The notes below the pieces were generated by a model. That model made no database searches. It worked only from the letters and a program-made list of their open reading frames with translations, and had not been told where the DNA came from. This document shows, one piece after another, positions 55,600-64,000 of a stretch of 64,000 nt of DNA (positions are counted from its first letter, which is position 1; each line of letters opens with the position of its first letter). The DNA is from Chitinophagaceae bacterium (lineage in GTDB: Bacteria > Bacteroidota > Bacteroidia > Chitinophagales > Chitinophagaceae), in assembly GCA_947456805.1 (NCBI GenBank), contig CANGTN010000002.1, positions 49,126 through 113,125 on the forward strand, read 5' to 3'. A program made the translations under genes and the position numbers.

Positions 55600-58020
55600 A
55601 TGGTAAATATGGCAAAGAAAATCAGTTTTTTCTCTTCTAAAAAGATAACGCTTGTTTTGTTTCTTTTCTTGTCTATTAATTTATTTGCTCAATTACCTTC
55701 AAACATGAGCAATATTAAATCAGCTGATGTTACGGACGCACAATTGCAAGAGTTTGTACAAAAGGCTGCTGGTTCAGGACTATCTGAAGCCCAAATTATT
55801 CAAGAGCTTGCCAAACGAGGAATGCCAGCAGCGGAAATAAATGCTTTGAAATTAAGAATTGGTGCTATGGCTTCAACTGGTGGCAGTGCTCCTAATACAG
55901 GAGGGATGGCACAAAGCTCCGGAAGTAAATCAACTGAGGCGGTGAGCAGTCAGCCTGCTGCAGTAACTTCTATTTTTGGGTCAGAACTTTTTGCAAACCC
56001 TAGTTTATCTTTTGAACCAGATTTACGCATTCCTACTCCCAAAAATTATGTTATAGGGCCCGATGATAAGTTAATGCTTGATGTTTATGGTGTAAATCTC
56101 TCGCAACAAACACTAACTGTAAGTTCAGAAGGTTCTGTAAATATAAAATATGCTGGACCTGTACAGTTAAGTGGCTTAACAATAGAAGAAGCTACAAAGA
56201 TTATTACCAGTAAACTAGCTAAGTTTTATCCAGCTATCTCTAGCGGAGGGAGTAAAGTTCAATTAGTATTAACCGGAATAAGATCAATCAAAATTATTGT
56301 GATTGGGGCTGTAAAAAAGCCAGGAACTTATAATTTAACTTCATTAGCTACTTTGTTCAATGCGTTGTATGTAAGTGGCGGACCAACAGATAATGGCTCG
56401 TTTAGAAATATTGAGTTAATAAGAAACAACAAACAAATTGTAAAAGCTGATTTATATGATTTTTTAATAAACAATAGTCAAAAATCCAATGTTAGGTTAA
56501 TGGATAACGACGTAATAAAAATACCATATGTAAAAACAAGAATTAGTTTGACTGGCGAAATAAACAGATCTGGCTTGTTTGAGATACAACCTAATGAAAC
56601 ACTAAAAGATGCATTAGGGTTTGCTGGTGGCTACAGAAGTAATGCGTATAAAGCTAGGATTACTGGAACTAGAAATACAGATTTTGAAAGAGAAATGATT
56701 GATTTGCCAAAATCTGCTATTGAAACATTTATACCTAAAGATGGTGACGTTTATACTATTGGAAGTTTAATTGATAAATACCAAAACAGGGTAACAATAG
56801 AAGGAACTGTATTTAAGCCAGGCACCTATGCTATAGAAAAGGGCTTAACAATTGCTGGTTTATTGCAAAAAGCAGAAGGCTTAAAAGAAGACGCGTATAC
56901 CGGTAGAGCAACCATTATAAGAACCAGAGAAGATTTAACTAAAGAATACATTACTATTAGCTTGTTAGAAGATGCCGGTAAAAACTATTTATTACAAAAA
57001 GAAGATGTTGTAAGCATTGCTTCAATCTTTGATATAAAAGAAAAGTTTACTGTAACTATAAATGGGGCAGTACGTAAGCCAGGAAGTTATGGTTTTGAAG
57101 ATAGTTTATCTTTAAAATCTTTGATTTTATTAGCCGGAGGATTTACCGACAATGCAACTGGTAACGGAATTGAAATATCTCGAAGAAAAAGAGATGTAGA
57201 TGTAAATAATCCTGAAAGTCCAATAGTCGAAATAATTAAAATAGATGATACCAAAGATTTATCTAAACTATCTGCTGATATTAAGTTGAAGCCTTTTGAT
57301 GTTGTTACAGTAAAGGTTGATCCTTATTATAAATCACAAATTAATGTTTCGATTAGTGGAGAGATTTTAAATCCAGGATCATATACCTTATCGAGCCGCT
57401 CTGAAAAAATTAGCGATTTTATAAAACGGGCAGGAAATATTTTATATACTGCTAATATTGCTGGTGCAAAGTTAGTAAGGAGAAATTATGGTAGTGCCGA
57501 TTTAGAAGTAGTACAAAAAATTGCAGTATCATCTGCAAAAGATTCTTCTGGGGTAATAATAGATCAACAAACAAAGCCCTACAGAGAAGTATCTATAGCA
57601 TTAACAAAAATTATCAATAGCCCTGGTAGTAAAGAAGATATTTTATTAGAAGAAGGGGATCAAATTATTATACCTGCCATAGATAATATGGTTTCTGTTT
57701 CTGGTGAAGTCTTTAAACCTTTGTCAATTAGTTTTGATAATTCGAAAAAGTTGAGAGATTATTTATTTGATGCTGGTGGTGTTACTCAGTCTGGCAATAA
57801 GAAGAGAGTTTTTGTTGTTTATCCAAATGGAAAAGCGGCAAAAACAAAATATGTGTTACTTTTCTTTAGAAAGTATCCAGAAATTTCAGCAGGATGTAAA
57901 ATTTTTGTACCTAAAGTGCCTGAACAGAAAGCTGCAGATTATTCAAAGGTTGGAATTATCATTGCTGGATTTTCAGCTATAGTAACTACTATGGCGTTGG
58001 TATATCAAATAACAAAATAA
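55600..58020 (+). CDS. Polysaccharide export outer-membrane protein with six SLBB domains (Wza-like)
   Basis: This is the outer-membrane channel part of a capsule/exopolysaccharide exporter. The 806-residue protein has a signal peptide ending SINLFAQ (about residue 32), a short helical domain (DAQLQEFVQKAAGSGLSEAQ), a Poly_export domain from NYVIGPDDKLMLDVYG, and about six SLBB units with the pattern GxxxxPGxYxL...L...AGG. It ends in a membrane helix (IIIAGFSAIVTTMALVYQI). It is longer than E. coli Wza (379), as is usual in Bacteroidota. It is the first gene after the JUMPStart-like leader; the Wzz-like gene follows 85 bp later. Confidence 0.93.
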   Translation: MVNMAKKISFFSSKKITLVLFLFLSINLFAQLPSNMSNIKSADVTDAQLQEFVQKAAGSGLSEAQIIQELAKRGMPAAEINALKLRIGAMASTGGSAPNTGGMAQSSGSKSTEAVSSQPAAVTSIFGSELFANPSLSFEPDLRIPTPKNYVIGPDDKLMLDVYGVNLSQQTLTVSSEGSVNIKYAGPVQLSGLTIEEATKIITSKLAKFYPAISSGGSKVQLVLTGIRSIKIIVIGAVKKPGTYNLTSLATLFNALYVSGGPTDNGSFRNIELIRNNKQIVKADLYDFLINNSQKSNVRLMDNDVIKIPYVKTRISLTGEINRSGLFEIQPNETLKDALGFAGGYRSNAYKARITGTRNTDFEREMIDLPKSAIETFIPKDGDVYTIGSLIDKYQNRVTIEGTVFKPGTYAIEKGLTIAGLLQKAEGLKEDAYTGRATIIRTREDLTKEYITISLLEDAGKNYLLQKEDVVSIASIFDIKEKFTVTINGAVRKPGSYGFEDSLSLKSLILLAGGFTDNATGNGIEISRRKRDVDVNNPESPIVEIIKIDDTKDLSKLSADIKLKPFDVVTVKVDPYYKSQINVSISGEILNPGSYTLSSRSEKISDFIKRAGNILYTANIAGAKLVRRNYGSADLEVVQKIAVSSAKDSSGVIIDQQTKPYREVSIALTKIINSPGSKEDILLEEGDQIIIPAIDNMVSVSGEVFKPLSISFDNSKKLRDYLFDAGGVTQSGNKKRVFVVYPNGKAAKTKYVLLFFRKYPEISAGCKIFVPKVPEQKAADYSKVGIIIAGFSAIVTTMALVYQITK

Positions 58021-58105
58021 AACAATACTTCAAAATTATCCTTGTATTAAAATAAATTATTTTAATACATTAATATTGACTTCCATTTTTAAATTTAAAT
58101 AAAAT

Positions 58106-59182
58106 ATGAATGACAATTATAGCAATGATGAAACAAGTATTAGCGATCTTTTATTAAAATTGAAATCATCTTTGACATATATATTTAAGCATAATTTACT
58201 TTTATTAATTAGTTCTATAATAGTAGGTGGTATCAGCGGTCTTGGAATTTCGATTTTAAAGCCAACAACATATCAATCAGAAATGTCTTTCATGGTTGAA
58301 GAAGGGCGTACAACTAGTAGTTTAGCTGCAGTGGCCGGACAGTTAGGTTTTGATATCTCAGGGAACAGTAACACAACTCTTTTTTCTGGAGATAATATTT
58401 TAATGTTTCTTAAAAGTAAGAACCTTTCTAAGGAAACTTTACTAACTGAATATTCCAATAATAATAATGTAAAATTGCTGCTTGCAGATAAATATTCAGA
58501 AGTGTATGGGTTAAAAAAGAAATGGATAAAAAATAATATAATCACCGATAAATTTAATTTCAGTGAGAGATTCTTACTCAATTCAAATCGCTTATTAATT
58601 GATAGTCTTTTGCAAATAATGACTAATAGAATATTAAAAACTGAATTAATAGTAGAAAGGCCAGAGAAAAAGGCTACTGTTATTAAAGTAAGTTGCGAGA
58701 TGCGAGACGAACTTCTAGCCAAACTTTTTTGCGAACGGTTAGTAAAAATTGCAACTGAAAAATATGTACAAAGTAAAACTACACGTCAAAGACGAAATGT
58801 TGACAAACTTGAAAGAAGATCTGATAGTTTAAAAAATATATTGAATGGTCGTACTTTTTTAACAGCAATAGAGCAAGAAAAAGTCATTGATGTTAACCCA
58901 GCAAATAAAACCGCAACAATAGAGGTTGAAATGAGTAATCGAGATAAATTAATGTTAACGCAGTTATATGGTGAGGTAGTAAAAAACTTAGAACTCGGTA
59001 AGGTACAACTAAATCAAGAGACACCAACAATTCAAGCAATTGATATGCCTGAACTACCCCTTTTGAAATCAAAAAAAACTAAAGTTTTGTTTAGTGTAAT
59101 AGGTGCATTTTTAGGAGCAGTTATTACTATTTTTATTTTATTTGTTTTCAGAAAAATGAAATCTTCTAATGCTCATACTTAA
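58106..59182 (+). CDS. Wzz/chain-length-determinant protein without kinase domain
   Basis: This inner-membrane protein controls polymer length and co-works with the exporter. The 358-residue protein has one membrane helix near residues 34-52, a Wzz motif region (PTTYQSEMSFMVEEG) just after it, a periplasmic helical domain with a Lys/Arg-rich coiled segment (RRNVDKLERRSDSLKNIL), the Pro-rich PELPLLKSKKTK near the end, and a second helix near residues 326-346. There is no C-terminal tyrosine-kinase domain, so any BY-kinase partner is encoded elsewhere. It overlaps the flippase gene by 14 bp. Confidence 0.88.
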   Translation: MNDNYSNDETSISDLLLKLKSSLTYIFKHNLLLLISSIIVGGISGLGISILKPTTYQSEMSFMVEEGRTTSSLAAVAGQLGFDISGNSNTTLFSGDNILMFLKSKNLSKETLLTEYSNNNNVKLLLADKYSEVYGLKKKWIKNNIITDKFNFSERFLLNSNRLLIDSLLQIMTNRILKTELIVERPEKKATVIKVSCEMRDELLAKLFCERLVKIATEKYVQSKTTRQRRNVDKLERRSDSLKNILNGRTFLTAIEQEKVIDVNPANKTATIEVEMSNRDKLMLTQLYGEVVKNLELGKVQLNQETPTIQAIDMPELPLLKSKKTKVLFSVIGAFLGAVITIFILFVFRKMKSSNAHT

Positions 59183-60482
59183 GCTTTTTAAAAGCCTTAG
59201 AAATGATAGTTCATCAGTTGCTAGTGCATTCTATTCTTTAGTAAATAAAGGAGTTAATTCTATAATTCCTATAATTTTCATTCCCCTCATTAATAATTTA
59301 TTTGGACCAGAATCATTTGGGAAAATGATATACTTTCAATCTTTGGTTGGGTTGATATTAATTTTTGCAGATTATGGTTTTACAGTAAACGGGATAAAAG
59401 AGGCAGGAGATTTATCAAGTAATTCAAAACTGATGAATAAACTCTACTCTGAAGTTTTAACTATTAAGTCTGTCTTTTTAATAATTGGAGCTATTATTCT
59501 TAATGTATATTTAATTTTATGGAATAAAAATATTGAAAATATAAATGACTATTTCTTATTTCTATTTGTTTTATCATCTCTGGCATTTCAAAATCTAATT
59601 CCATTTTGGCTTTTTCAAGGAGTAAAAAAAAATAAAAGTGCAGTTTTAATAAATCTATTTTCTAAATTTCTATTACTCGTTTTAATTATTCTATTTTTAT
59701 TTTTCATCAAGCATAAAAATATTTATCAAATAGCTTTGATAGAATGTATTTCATACCTGATTGCTTTAATTCTATCCACTTATGTGTTAATAAAAAAATT
59801 TAATATATTATTTGAATTGCCTTCTTTCAATAACTTAAAATTGCAAATTATTAAAGGGTTTGATTTTTTTATCATTATTTTATGCTATTGGTTAATAAAT
59901 AATGGAAGCATTGTTTATTTAGAATATATGAAAGTAAATCTTTTTGAAATCGGTTTTTTTGGCATTTACTTACGGTTTTCATACTATGTATTTGCAATTT
60001 TTCAACCCATAATTCATTCTCTAATACCATTTTTTGCTGATAATTTTAAAAAATCGTTTTCTTCGGGTATTCATTTTTATAATAAAACATTTCTTCTATT
60101 TTCAATAACAGTTTTTATAATTTTAGTTTCTGCTGGTTTACTTTTAGACCAAATAACGTTTTTAGCATTCGATCATAATATATACCAATATTATATCCAA
60201 AATAAAGAAATACCGTATTTATTGCTTGTATGGACATTTTTTATACTGATCAATAATTTTTCTGCGAATTCGGTGTTACTAACTAATGGAGACATCAAAT
60301 TATATAGGAATGCACAACTGATAAATAGTTTGGTGGCAGTTGCAATATTTTTTTTATTTGGTCATAAAAATCATGCTACTGCTGTTTGTTTTGGGATGAT
60401 ATTTGGTGAAGTAATCTTTAGTATAATTATTTTCAATAAAACATATAAATACACTAAAATATTTTTAAATGATAAAGCTTAA
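59169..60482 (+). CDS. Wzx-type polysaccharide flippase
   Basis: This is a probable lipid-linked oligosaccharide flippase of the PST/MATE-like superfamily. The 437-residue protein is very hydrophobic, with about 12 membrane helices. It starts with the VNKGVNSIIPIIFIPLIN helix and FGPESFGKMIYFQSLVGLI, typical of Wzx proteins, and has ADYGFTVNGIKE in the next loop. It moves und-PP-linked repeat units to the periplasm. The gene overlaps its neighbours by 14 bp on both sides and is strikingly AT-rich with many poly-T runs, as is common for fast-evolving O-unit genes. Confidence 0.88.
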   Translation: MLILKLFKSLRNDSSSVASAFYSLVNKGVNSIIPIIFIPLINNLFGPESFGKMIYFQSLVGLILIFADYGFTVNGIKEAGDLSSNSKLMNKLYSEVLTIKSVFLIIGAIILNVYLILWNKNIENINDYFLFLFVLSSLAFQNLIPFWLFQGVKKNKSAVLINLFSKFLLLVLIILFLFFIKHKNIYQIALIECISYLIALILSTYVLIKKFNILFELPSFNNLKLQIIKGFDFFIIILCYWLINNGSIVYLEYMKVNLFEIGFFGIYLRFSYYVFAIFQPIIHSLIPFFADNFKKSFSSGIHFYNKTFLLFSITVFIILVSAGLLLDQITFLAFDHNIYQYYIQNKEIPYLLLVWTFFILINNFSANSVLLTNGDIKLYRNAQLINSLVAVAIFFLFGHKNHATAVCFGMIFGEVIFSIIIFNKTYKYTKIFLNDKA

Positions 60483-61332
60483 TAATGATGTTTGTCCTTT
60501 TTGTGGCTCAAGTAATGCCCATTTTAAAAAAAATGTACATGGAAATTTGTTATTTGAATGTCAAGACTGCACTTTGCAATTCTTTTCTCCAAGAAAATTT
60601 AATAAGGATGTTTATGAAGGAGAAAAAATCCAAGGAATATATGAGAGCTACCATAGCTTGCGCAAACAACCAACAATTTGGCTGTTGGAGTTGATCAAAA
60701 CTATTAAAAATTTAAATTTTAATATTAATGACAAACTTATACTTGAAATTGGTGCAGGCGACGCACTCAATTATGAGTATTTAAAGCAAAATTTTAAGAT
60801 AAGTAGTAATAACTATGAAATATTAGAAGTTGATTCTAAAAGTGTAGCAGCCGCTAAGAAAAGAGGTATTACAACTGCTTATACCCAATTTTTTGATGAA
60901 AGCTTTGCAAATCAAAATTCTGATAAGTATGATATACTTATCATAACAGAAGTTATTGAACATCAGGATAATTTAAATTCCTTTTTAGAAAATGCATTTA
61001 AAATTCTTAAAAAGGACGGATTGATATTTATAACTACCCCTAATAGAGAAAGGGTATTTATTAAAATTGGTGAACGAACCGATATGCCACCACATCATTT
61101 TTTAAGATACAACAAGAACTTCTTTATCAAGAACTTTAAAAATCAGATTCAACATATTGGATATTATTTTTTAGACCATAATAATTTACTTGAGTATACA
61201 AGATTACTTTCCAAGTCAAAATTTTCTACTAGAAAACTTTGGATAATTTTTTATCCTTTATTAATTCTCAAGGCAATTTTTGCTAAACTCTTAAATTATG
61301 GCGAGGGCTTGGTTGTAGTTTTAAAAAAATAA
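60469..61332 (+). CDS. SAM-dependent methyltransferase with N-terminal zinc knuckle
   Basis: This 287-residue class I methyltransferase starts with a zinc-ribbon motif, CPFCGS near residue 9 and CQDC near residue 32. The SAM-binding motif LEIGAGDALNYEYL is near residue 94, TEVIEHQDN near residue 162, and FITTPNRE near residue 190. The Methyltransf_23-type core and CxxC start are common in polysaccharide clusters. It probably methylates a sugar of the repeat unit or a lipid-linked intermediate; the substrate is unknown. It overlaps the flippase gene by 14 bp. Confidence 0.85.
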   Translation: MIKLNNDVCPFCGSSNAHFKKNVHGNLLFECQDCTLQFFSPRKFNKDVYEGEKIQGIYESYHSLRKQPTIWLLELIKTIKNLNFNINDKLILEIGAGDALNYEYLKQNFKISSNNYEILEVDSKSVAAAKKRGITTAYTQFFDESFANQNSDKYDILIITEVIEHQDNLNSFLENAFKILKKDGLIFITTPNRERVFIKIGERTDMPPHHFLRYNKNFFIKNFKNQIQHIGYYFLDHNNLLEYTRLLSKSKFSTRKLWIIFYPLLILKAIFAKLLNYGEGLVVVLKK

Positions 61333-61402
61333 ACTTTTGAAACAGAAGTTAACTTTTACCAACTATTTTATAAATTATATAAAACAGAGAAAAACTGCTT
61401 AA

Positions 61403-62749
61403 TTGAACACATTGAAATATTATAAATTTGTAGCTTTCTTATTAATGGGCTATGCGCTATTTAATAAGGGGTTCGCATATTTAAATATATATATAGGCAC
61501 TCCAATATTTATAGGTGAAATATGCTTAATAACTGGTATTATTTTATTATTCAGATCATACTTAATTCCACTAAAAAAATTTACACTTTTTATTTTAGTC
61601 TTAATTTTTTTTATAATAGGAACAATAAATTTTATTGCTAATTTCCCTCAATTTGGAGTAGAAGCATTAAGGGATTATGCTATGATATATTACTCATTGT
61701 TTTTCTTTTTATGTTTTCACTTAAATAATGTTTGTGAAAGTAATGAGTTGAAAAAATTATTGAAACGTCTATCTCTAGTTGTTCCTATTTATTTTGTATT
61801 TACTTTTTTGTTAGATAAACTACTTCCAAATTGGCAGGGGGTTATTATTGTGCCAGGCACAAATACACCTTTTTTTTTCAATAAAATGGGTGATTCGGGT
61901 GTGTGGTTATCTGCAATTATTTCATTTGTTTTTATTTTTTCAGATGAGTACAATATTTATGAAAAAATATTTATTAGTATAGTATCCCTAATAATATTTA
62001 GCCAAATCTTTGCTATAAATAGAGGAGGGGCTATTTCATTAATATTTTCAACAACCCTGATTCTTGTACGATATATTAATCTGAAGTTTTTTATGTACTT
62101 TTTCTTTTTTTTTACATTGCTATTAGGAGTTATTTTTTTTGTAGATATAAAATTGGGACAAGGCTCCTCATTGGAAGATTATGAACATAGGGAGTTTTCA
62201 ACCATGCAAATACGAAATAATATCAAAAGTTTTTTTGTGAAAAGCGACCAATCGGATGGTGATCTTGGCGGAACTAAAGAATGGCGATTGTTAATGTGGG
62301 CTACTATTATTAATGATGTTACAAGTGAACCTAATCTTTTTTTTAAAGGCATAGGTTTAGGACCTTCTTTACTTAAAATCTACGATGAATTTGAAATTGC
62401 TGAAGCAGATGAATCAAAAATTACAAAACATCCTCATAATTTCATAATAAATATTTTTGCCCGCTTAGGCATCTTTGGATTTATCTCTATTATGTTAATA
62501 TTATTGTATGTGATATATACAATTTATAATTTTTATCAAATTCCCAGAAAGTTATTGTTTAATGAAAAATTTAAGATTTATGCTATTCTCTTGATATTCG
62601 TTGTAGCTGCTTTATTTAATTCAAATTTTGATATTTACCTAGAAGGCCCAATGGGGGCAATACCATTTTGGTGTATGTTAGGTTTTGCATATGCTCAAAA
62701 GAATAGATTAAATAAGCAAATTAAATCACAGATTTTAATGGGTAAATGA
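61403..62749 (+). CDS. O-antigen ligase/polymerase family protein (Wzy/WaaL-like, TTG start)
   Basis: This 448-residue membrane protein has about 10-12 helices and a large loop near residues 250-345, with the WaaL/Wzy-type pattern GTKEWRLLMWATI and KHPHNFIINIFARLGIFG. The segment HPHN with downstream GxxG is typical of O-antigen polymerases and ligases. It starts at a TTG (61403), since the first in-frame ATG is 14 residues in and inside the first helix. Whether it polymerises repeat units (Wzy) or ligates chains cannot be decided. It overlaps the glycosyltransferase gene by 4 bp. Confidence 0.85.
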   Translation: MNTLKYYKFVAFLLMGYALFNKGFAYLNIYIGTPIFIGEICLITGIILLFRSYLIPLKKFTLFILVLIFFIIGTINFIANFPQFGVEALRDYAMIYYSLFFFLCFHLNNVCESNELKKLLKRLSLVVPIYFVFTFLLDKLLPNWQGVIIVPGTNTPFFFNKMGDSGVWLSAIISFVFIFSDEYNIYEKIFISIVSLIIFSQIFAINRGGAISLIFSTTLILVRYINLKFFMYFFFFFTLLLGVIFFVDIKLGQGSSLEDYEHREFSTMQIRNNIKSFFVKSDQSDGDLGGTKEWRLLMWATIINDVTSEPNLFFKGIGLGPSLLKIYDEFEIAEADESKITKHPHNFIINIFARLGIFGFISIMLILLYVIYTIYNFYQIPRKLLFNEKFKIYAILLIFVVAALFNSNFDIYLEGPMGAIPFWCMLGFAYAQKNRLNKQIKSQILMGK

Positions 62750-63885
62750 AAATATTAATTATTCATAATTACTACACCGAAAGAGGTGGGGAGGACGTTG
62801 TTTTTGAACAAGAGTGTCAGTTGTTGGAGTCAACAAATGAAGTTCAAAAAATAACTTTCCATAATAAGCGAGGATTAGTAGGATTATTCCAATTTTTTTT
62901 TTCAATTTGGAATATCACTGCAGCGCTTAAGCTAAAGAAATGTATTATTAATTTTAATCCAGATGTGATTCATATTCACAACCTGCATTTTGCCTCTGGG
63001 CCACTTATTATAAGAACTGCTAAGCGGCATGATAAAAAAGTAATTCTTACATTACATAATTATCGGATTATTTGTCCCACCGCTACTTTGTTCTTCAAAA
63101 ATAAAATTTATTTGAATTCGAAAAATCAATCCTTTCCATGGGAAATTATTTTTAAAAAAGGATTTCGAAATTCCTTTCTTTTAACATTTTGGTTAGCTTT
63201 TGTTAATTGGTTTCACAAAAAAATCAATACATGGAATATGGTTGATAATTATATTGTTTTAACAAATTTTGCAAGAGATACCATTCTTGAGTCAAAATTT
63301 GGAATAGATACCAAAAAAATTATAGTAAAACAAAATTTTACTACACCGAATCAAAATCTTGATAGCATTAGAAACAATACTTTTTTATTTGTTGGAAGAC
63401 TTTCATCTGAAAAGGGGATAATATTTTTAATTGATGTATGTTTGAGAAACAACATCCAACTTCACATTATTGGCTCCGGTGAATTAGAAAATGAGGTTTT
63501 ACAGAAAATTTCTCATACAGATACAATTAAGTTTTTGGGAAAGAAAAATACTAATGAAATAAAACTTTTGATGAAGGAATATATGGCATTATTATTTCCC
63601 TCTTTGTGGTTTGAAGGGATGCCAATGGTAATATTGGAGGCATTTGCATCTGGACTTCCAATAATTGGGTGCGACTTAGGAGCAATTCCAAGTATAATAA
63701 ATCATGAATACAATGGATTGATTTTTGAAGCTAATAATGAAAAGAATTTTATTGAAACAATAAACATATGGAATAATTATAGCCAAATTCAAAAAGAAGA
63801 AATGTCCAGAAATGCATATAACACATATTTGGAGTATTATACTCCAGAAATCAATTTAATTACATTAAAAAAAATCTATAATTAA
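62746..63885 (+). CDS. Glycosyltransferase family 4 (GT-B fold)
   Basis: This 379-residue protein transfers a sugar to a growing lipid-linked oligosaccharide. The N-terminal half begins ILIIHNYYTERGGEDVVFEQE. The C-terminal nucleotide-sugar domain has LFVGRLSSEKGIIFLIDV near residue 215, HIIGSGELE near 243, IKFLGKK near 263 and the acidic motif FEGMPMVILEAFASGLPIIG near residue 283. These are GT4 hallmarks; donor and acceptor are unknown. It starts within the ATGA stop overlap of the previous gene. The cluster probably continues past the window, as the last 115 bp hold no gene I can see. Confidence 0.92.
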   Translation: MKILIIHNYYTERGGEDVVFEQECQLLESTNEVQKITFHNKRGLVGLFQFFFSIWNITAALKLKKCIINFNPDVIHIHNLHFASGPLIIRTAKRHDKKVILTLHNYRIICPTATLFFKNKIYLNSKNQSFPWEIIFKKGFRNSFLLTFWLAFVNWFHKKINTWNMVDNYIVLTNFARDTILESKFGIDTKKIIVKQNFTTPNQNLDSIRNNTFLFVGRLSSEKGIIFLIDVCLRNNIQLHIIGSGELENEVLQKISHTDTIKFLGKKNTNEIKLLMKEYMALLFPSLWFEGMPMVILEAFASGLPIIGCDLGAIPSIINHEYNGLIFEANNEKNFIETINIWNNYSQIQKEEMSRNAYNTYLEYYTPEINLITLKKIYN

Positions 63886-64000
63886 AATCAAATTCTTTTG
63901 TTCTAGCTTTCAATTAATTCCAATAAAATTGAATCCGACAATTGATAATAACTTTTTTGATTTAATTTGTTAATTTTTTTTAGAAATACAATTAATTAAA

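Overview
The window is AT-rich chromosomal DNA of a member of the Bacteroidota, most likely the Chitinophagaceae or a close relative. The signs are a division/cell-wall cluster in Bacteroidota order, a long FtsZ, a MraY with an internal insertion, type IX secretion/gliding genes (gldJ, porU, porV), a surface protein with a type B gliding-motility C-terminal domain, weak or absent Shine-Dalgarno sequences, and promoters of the TTTG-N19-20-TAnnTTTG type. I see no phage, IS element or CRISPR array.

Region 1 (1-13.6 kb) is the dcw cluster on the + strand: 3' part of ftsI, then murE, mraY, murD, ftsW, murG, murC, ftsQ, ftsA and ftsZ, closed by a strong terminator. It supplies lipid II precursors and the Z-ring with its membrane anchor. 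Region 2 (14-22 kb) holds trpS, a deoxynucleoside kinase, a secreted S9 peptidase, a small DUF6526-type membrane protein, cinA and an orphan 2-oxoacid dehydrogenase E2. Region 3 (22-24.6 kb, - strand) is rplK-rplA-rplJ-rplL with a clear promoter and structured spacers, but without the usual nusG/secE upstream or rpoB downstream.

Region 4 (24.7-37.8 kb) is mixed housekeeping: a small secreted protein, metG, an LD-carboxypeptidase, katG, a TylF-like methyltransferase, a TonB-C-like secreted protein, a COG2509 flavoprotein, a DUF3127 protein, a 5'-nucleotidase split over two genes, and dnaA. Region 5 (38-43.3 kb) has a 1392-residue surface protein (Ig-like repeats, a seven-blade YVTN propeller, type B C-terminal domain) and tatD. 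A serine tRNA lies on each side: Ser-GCT and Ser-GGA.

Region 6 (43.4-53.5 kb) has a surface lipoprotein, a DUF983 protein, murF and gldJ on the - strand, and porU and porV divergently on the + strand. PorU/PorV form the sortase/attachment step of type IX secretion, which would process surface proteins of the kind in region 5. Region 7 (53.6 kb to the end) begins with ispF and a nucleotide-sugar dehydrogenase. A well-formed promoter and a JUMPStart/ops-like leader then introduce a Wzx/Wzy-type polysaccharide operon: SLBB export protein, Wzz-like protein, flippase, methyltransferase, O-antigen ligase/polymerase and a GT4 glycosyltransferase, probably running beyond the window.

Most genes are conserved and well understood. 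The less explained material is non-coding: a 20-bp repeat in several intergenic gaps, the polysaccharide leader, the ribosomal-protein leader and spacers, and promoter motifs placed so close to start codons that leaderless mRNAs are likely.
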